64,000 bases of DNA from Selenomonadaceae bacterium (GTDB lineage Bacteria; Bacillota; Negativicutes; Selenomonadales; Selenomonadaceae): positions 1 through 64,000 of the forward strand of contig JAFWFO010000061.1 of the NCBI GenBank assembly GCA_017515635.1, given 5' to 3'. A model generated the notes under the pieces. That model was given only the letters and a program-made list of their open reading frames with translations, did no database searches and was not told where the DNA came from. Made by a program: the position numbers and the translations under genes. The stretch's first letter is position 1. The number at the start of each line of letters is the position of its first letter. Shown piece by piece: positions 60,034 to 64,000 of this stretch.

Positions 60034-63000
60034 ATGGCACTTCCGGAATCAGTTATTTCCGGCGGCACGAACGTCGGTACAAGCGACAATGACGATTTGA
60101 GCACGTCCGAATACGACATTATGACTGCCATCACGACGATTTATTCGGCACTCAGCGGTCTCGACGGCGACGACACTCTTGACAACAACGGCAAAGTTGA
60201 CAACGTCACGCTGGACGGCGGCGCGGATAACGACAGAATTTACAACACCGTAAACGGCGGCGGAGAAAATGTTTTGTTCCTCGGCGGCGACGGCAACGAC
60301 CAAATCGAAAACGGCTCGTCAGACAATCGCCAAAACAATCCCATAATCGACGGCGGCGCAGGTTCCGACACGGTCAGCAATTACGGCGACAACGCGTCGA
60401 TTAATTTGGGCACGGGTGACGATTCACTTTACAACGTCGGCGACAGATCCACAATCACGGGCGGCGCAGGTTCCGACACAGTTTTTCACTCCGGCGACTA
60501 TTCGTCGATTGACGCGGGCGCGGGTGACGATACTGTCGGCGGCTACGGCAACAACGTAACCGTTCGCGGCGGCGCGGGTGATGATTCGCTCAGCGGCGGC
60601 AGTGGCTCGAATGTTTTATTCGACGGCGCGGACGGAAATAATGCTTTCCGAATTTCAGACGTTACGAACGGCACGATTAACTCGGGCAGCGGCAACGATA
60701 CAGTCGACAGCGGCACCAACGAAAAACTTTTGATTAACGCGGGCGCGGGCAACAACTCAATCGTCAGCCAATACGGCAACGGCGTCACCATAAACGCGGC
60801 GGGCGGCTCCGACACAATCACAATTTACGACGGCAAAAATTTCGTTGTCAACGCGGGCGACGGTGCCAACGTCATCGAAAACAGCCGCGTAAACGACACG
60901 ACCGCTTCAGGGCACACAATCACTTCAGGCAGCGGTAATGACTCAATCACCAACCGTGTCAACAACGCTTTAATCACGGCGGGCAACGGCAACAATACCG
61001 TCGTCAACGGCGCGTACGGCTCAGGCGGCGGCTCCAACGTCACAATCAACACGGGAAGCGGCAACGACTTCATCAACAATTATTACGACTCCGAACACGC
61101 AAGCGGTGCCAAACAAGAAAACGTCCTCATCAATTCGGGCGCGGGCAACGACACCGTTACGAACATCACCGACAAAGTCACAATCGACGGCGGCGCGGGC
61201 AACGACGAACTTTCAAGCTACGACAGCACGGACGTTTCAATCAACGGCGGCGCGGGAGCCGACACGATTTTTATCGCAAACGGTACAGTTTCAGGCGGCG
61301 CGGGTGATGATTCGTTAAGTGTCGGCGAAAATGTTTTGATTCGTTACACGGCGGGCGACGGCAACGACGCAATTTGGAGTTTCGACGCAAATTCCACGCT
61401 GTCAATCGGCGGCGGAAATTATTCTTCGGCGGTGAGCGGCTCGGACGTCGTCTTGACCGTCGGCAATGGCAAAATCACTTTATCGGAGGCGGCAACTTTG
61501 GACAATCTTAACATCGTCGGCGACACAACTGCAGGCGACACAACTGCAGGCGACACGACACTTGCAGACACGGTGAAAGCGGCGGTGGTTGCCGACATGA
61601 TACTTCACCGCACGGAAGCAGGTTACCCGGTTATTGCGGGGATGGCGTTCCACCCCGAAGAATATCACGGCGGCGAACCGACCAACTACGTGTCAAAAGA
61701 AACGTGGTCAATCACCTCAACCGACGGCTTGGAACTCGAAGGCTATCACTACACGCCCGAAAACTCCAATGATAAATGGGTAATAATCATTCACGGCTAC
61801 GGGCACAATCATAAACACATGTATCCTTTCGCGGGCTTTTATCTTGACAACGGTTACAACGTCTTGATGGTTGACCAACGCGCCGCAGGTGAATCCGAAG
61901 GCGAGTGGTTGACAATGGGCGCGGCCGAAAGTCAAGACATTGCTCTTTGGACGCAGGAAATTGCTCGTCGAAATTCCGACGCGAAGATAACTCTTTTTGG
62001 CGTGTCGATGGGCTCGGCTACGGCCATGCTTGCGGCGTCTCGTTCCGACATTAAAAACGTCACCTCGCTCGTCGAAGATTGCGGCTACACGAACATGATG
62101 GACGTTGTACGCCTGCTTCATTCCAATATTCCCGCCATGCAAAGTTTGTTGTCGGCGCAAGATCTTCCCGTGCTCGATACCGTTGCAAGCGTTTTTACCG
62201 GCTACAATCTCTCCGACGCCGCACCGCTCGATTCAATTTCCAACGCGAAAATGCCGTCACTTTTCATCACGGGCACCGAAGACGCCGTTGTTCCCGTGTC
62301 AGCACTCACGGCTCTTTATGACGCTTCAGGCGCGGACGTGAAAGAACAGTTTATCGTCCAGGGCGCAACTCACGGCGTTGCCGGTTTGTATGACCCCGTC
62401 GGTTACTCAAATACGACGTTCCGCTTCCTTGCCGAGGCGAACGGTGAAGGCTGGGTTACCGAAAACATCACCGACGATATTTTGTTGCGCGGCACAAAAT
62501 ACAACGACACAATCACGAATTCGGGCGACAATGTTTCAATCACCACGTATGCGGGCAACGACATAATCAACAACAGCGGCGAAAAAGTTTTGATTTACGG
62601 CGACGAGGGCAATGATTCGATTTATGCCGGCGGCGCAAATACCACGATTGACGGCGGCGCAGGTTCCAACTTCGTCAGCGTCACGGGTTCACAAGGACTT
62701 TACGTTGTCTTTGACGGTCAAACGACGGTCAACGGATTCAACACGGGTTTTGGCGACGGCTCGGATACTGTTTACATACCCGGCAACCCTGCAGGCGTTG
62801 ATTTCAAATCGGGCGTCTTGACTTTCTACAACGACGCCGAAAAGGCATCTTTGGTTATGCAAGGCATAACGTCGACTGCGAAAGTCAATCTTTACCACGA
62901 GAGCAGAAACGTGCTCAATAAGGGCGTCTTCATTTCCGACAATGATTGGTACAGCGTCGAAAGCAGCGATTTGTCGGTAAAGAGTGGTGAAGAAGTTTAC

Positions 63001-64000
63001 TTCGTGGGGCCGTCTGCCAATCCGAATCATGGCGTCGACTTCAGCGGCATTTCTTCCGCCCTCAACCTCACGCTGGACACTGCCTACATTGACAGCGAAG
63101 ACTATGTACCCGGTACGACAACGTGGATTAACGGCGTCTATTCGATACGCGGCGGTGCGGGCTTGACGACAATCACAGGCTCCAAACTGTCCGACACGAT
63201 TATCGCGGGCACGGGCAGGACGACGATTAACGCACGCGGCGGCAACGATTACATTTCGCTGACTTCGGCGCGGGCACTTGTCAATTACGCGTCGGGCGAC
63301 GGCAACGATACAATTCAAGGCTTTAACACAAATTCCACGCTCAACATTTCGGGCGCGAAATATTCTTCCGTTGCAAGCGGCAACGATTTGGTTTTGTCCG
63401 TCGGCAGTGACAAGATAACTTTAAAAGACGCGGCGACTCTGGACAATCTGAACATTATCGGAAGTGCCGGCAACACGGGACTCGAAATCGAAAATTCCGC
63501 CGACCACACGCTTGTAACGGGCACGGCGAATAACGACACAATCATAAACAGCGGCAGGCGCGTCACCGTTCGCGGACTTGCGGGCGACGACTATCTTGTC
63601 AACATTATCGACAGCTCCGTCACGGCGGAAAGTGCGGTTGCCAACTTGTTCGAGGGCGGCGACGGCAACGATACGATTTACAGTTATCACAGCTATCACC
63701 CGACGTTACTCGGCGGCAACGGCAATGACCGAATCATCGTCAATAAAGGACACATGAATTACATCGACGGCGGTGCGGGCAACGATTCGATTCTCGGACG
63801 GACGACCGATACTCTTGACTCCAGCGATTGGGCAATGGGCGGCTACGCGACACTGCTCGGCGGCGACGGCAACGATTTTATCGACCCGTTCTATACCAAC
63901 AACTCGATAATCGACGGCGGCGCAGGCAACGACACGATTAACATGATGGGCGCGAATTCCACAATCACGGGCGGCACGGGCGACGATCGAATCAGCTTGG
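60034..64000 (+). CDS. RTX protein with embedded alpha/beta hydrolase (3' end outside window)
   Basis: At least 1322 residues in one open frame from ATG 60034 (AAAGGAGG upstream), continuing past the window. No signal peptide. Residues about 60-500 and 810-1322 are RTX-type calcium-binding repeats (GGAGDDSLSGGSG, GGDGNDQIENG, GGNGNDRII). Residues about 510-805 are an alpha/beta hydrolase: oxyanion region IIHGYGHN, nucleophile GVSMGSA (Ser658), acid GTEDAVVP (Asp750), base GATHGV (His780). A linker repeat GDTTAGDTTAGDTTLADT precedes it. A further module (YxSGDGNDxIxGF to LDNLNI) appears twice, about 430-495 and 1085-1150. Secretion by a type I system is expected but no transporter is in the window. 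Confidence 0.88.
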   Translation, partial: MALPESVISGGTNVGTSDNDDLSTSEYDIMTAITTIYSALSGLDGDDTLDNNGKVDNVTLDGGADNDRIYNTVNGGGENVLFLGGDGNDQIENGSSDNRQNNPIIDGGAGSDTVSNYGDNASINLGTGDDSLYNVGDRSTITGGAGSDTVFHSGDYSSIDAGAGDDTVGGYGNNVTVRGGAGDDSLSGGSGSNVLFDGADGNNAFRISDVTNGTINSGSGNDTVDSGTNEKLLINAGAGNNSIVSQYGNGVTINAAGGSDTITIYDGKNFVVNAGDGANVIENSRVNDTTASGHTITSGSGNDSITNRVNNALITAGNGNNTVVNGAYGSGGGSNVTINTGSGNDFINNYYDSEHASGAKQENVLINSGAGNDTVTNITDKVTIDGGAGNDELSSYDSTDVSINGGAGADTIFIANGTVSGGAGDDSLSVGENVLIRYTAGDGNDAIWSFDANSTLSIGGGNYSSAVSGSDVVLTVGNGKITLSEAATLDNLNIVGDTTAGDTTAGDTTLADTVKAAVVADMILHRTEAGYPVIAGMAFHPEEYHGGEPTNYVSKETWSITSTDGLELEGYHYTPENSNDKWVIIIHGYGHNHKHMYPFAGFYLDNGYNVLMVDQRAAGESEGEWLTMGAAESQDIALWTQEIARRNSDAKITLFGVSMGSATAMLAASRSDIKNVTSLVEDCGYTNMMDVVRLLHSNIPAMQSLLSAQDLPVLDTVASVFTGYNLSDAAPLDSISNAKMPSLFITGTEDAVVPVSALTALYDASGADVKEQFIVQGATHGVAGLYDPVGYSNTTFRFLAEANGEGWVTENITDDILLRGTKYNDTITNSGDNVSITTYAGNDIINNSGEKVLIYGDEGNDSIYAGGANTTIDGGAGSNFVSVTGSQGLYVVFDGQTTVNGFNTGFGDGSDTVYIPGNPAGVDFKSGVLTFYNDAEKASLVMQGITSTAKVNLYHESRNVLNKGVFISDNDWYSVESSDLSVKSGEEVYFVGPSANPNHGVDFSGISSALNLTLDTAYIDSEDYVPGTTTWINGVYSIRGGAGLTTITGSKLSDTIIAGTGRTTINARGGNDYISLTSARALVNYASGDGNDTIQGFNTNSTLNISGAKYSSVASGNDLVLSVGSDKITLKDAATLDNLNIIGSAGNTGLEIENSADHTLVTGTANNDTIINSGRRVTVRGLAGDDYLVNIIDSSVTAESAVANLFEGGDGNDTIYSYHSYHPTLLGGNGNDRIIVNKGHMNYIDGGAGNDSILGRTTDTLDSSDWAMGGYATLLGGDGNDFIDPFYTNNSIIDGGAGNDTINMMGANSTITGGTGDDRISL

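Noticed and set aside
61480..63699. Minus-strand frames opposite the RTX gene
   Set aside because: They are antisense shadows of the glycine/aspartate repeats and carry no start signals.

Overview
The window looks like a chromosomal segment of a Negativicutes-type Firmicute, probably in or near the Selenomonadaceae. This is an inference. It rests on Firmicute-type genes (sepF, a HARE-HTH delta-like protein, a Bacillus-type aroH, greA, the aroA-cmk-plsC order), consensus sigma-A promoters and GGAGG ribosome-binding sites, a very A-tract-rich text, and two very large acidic secreted repeat proteins, one with the N-terminal motif FFFDLQRFA. No rRNA is present; one tRNA-Leu is.

Layout. 1-143: edge of an IS30-like transposase with an inverted repeat. 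144-2263: an unknown protein, a SIMPL-domain protein and a GNAT acetyltransferase. 2264-7725: a four-gene surface-glycan set (extended SDR, IspD/TarI-like cytidylyltransferase, LicD, SGNH-like/CDP-glycerol transferase fusion) behind a clear promoter. 7730-11310: cobO, yigZ, hemW, an exported unknown, plsY and tRNA-Leu. 11535-17206: argS, two tandem L,D-transpeptidases, a delta-like protein with a repeat arm and a chemoreceptor. 17382-21698: aroE, a lone PilB/GspE ATPase, a PIN toxin-antitoxin pair, a glycosyltransferase and a methyltransferase-like protein. 21758-24395 (minus): an aldo/keto reductase, aroH and a degenerate ABC-F protein. 24565-30392: a YitT transporter, an MBL hydrolase, greA, purD, and a divergent LysR/hydrolase pair. 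30464-38877 (minus): a DUF47 protein, a tightly packed five-gene defence-like operon (EcoRI-type methylase, Fic, DUF4258/MqsA pair, DUF262-HNH), trkA, a B12-radical SAM protein and a MATE pump. 39064-48684: a 3206-residue repeat protein with a leader of about 375 nt. 49174-53263: a type I toxin locus, speE, a coiled-coil membrane protein, speA and sepF. 53378-59207: a divergent sigma factor, typA, a second type I toxin locus and aroA-cmk-plsC. 59210-64000: an unknown, a STAS protein and an RTX protein with an embedded alpha/beta hydrolase that runs off the window.

The strongest leads are three. (1) Two small-peptide toxin loci share a nearly identical convergent antisense promoter, duplicated at the second locus. 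(2) The 31.2-34.6 kb operon puts an EcoRI-family methylase with Fic, a toxin-antitoxin pair and a DUF262-HNH nuclease, with gaps of 0-3 nt. (3) A secreted RTX scaffold carries a hydrolase domain with a complete catalytic triad. Further leads are the polyol-phosphate glycan cluster, a probably hydrolysis-impaired ABC-F protein, and a sigma factor without the usual promoter-melting tryptophans.

All starts were chosen by eye from Shine-Dalgarno spacing. Many long open frames in this genome run upstream of the true start or antisense to real genes, and these were left out.
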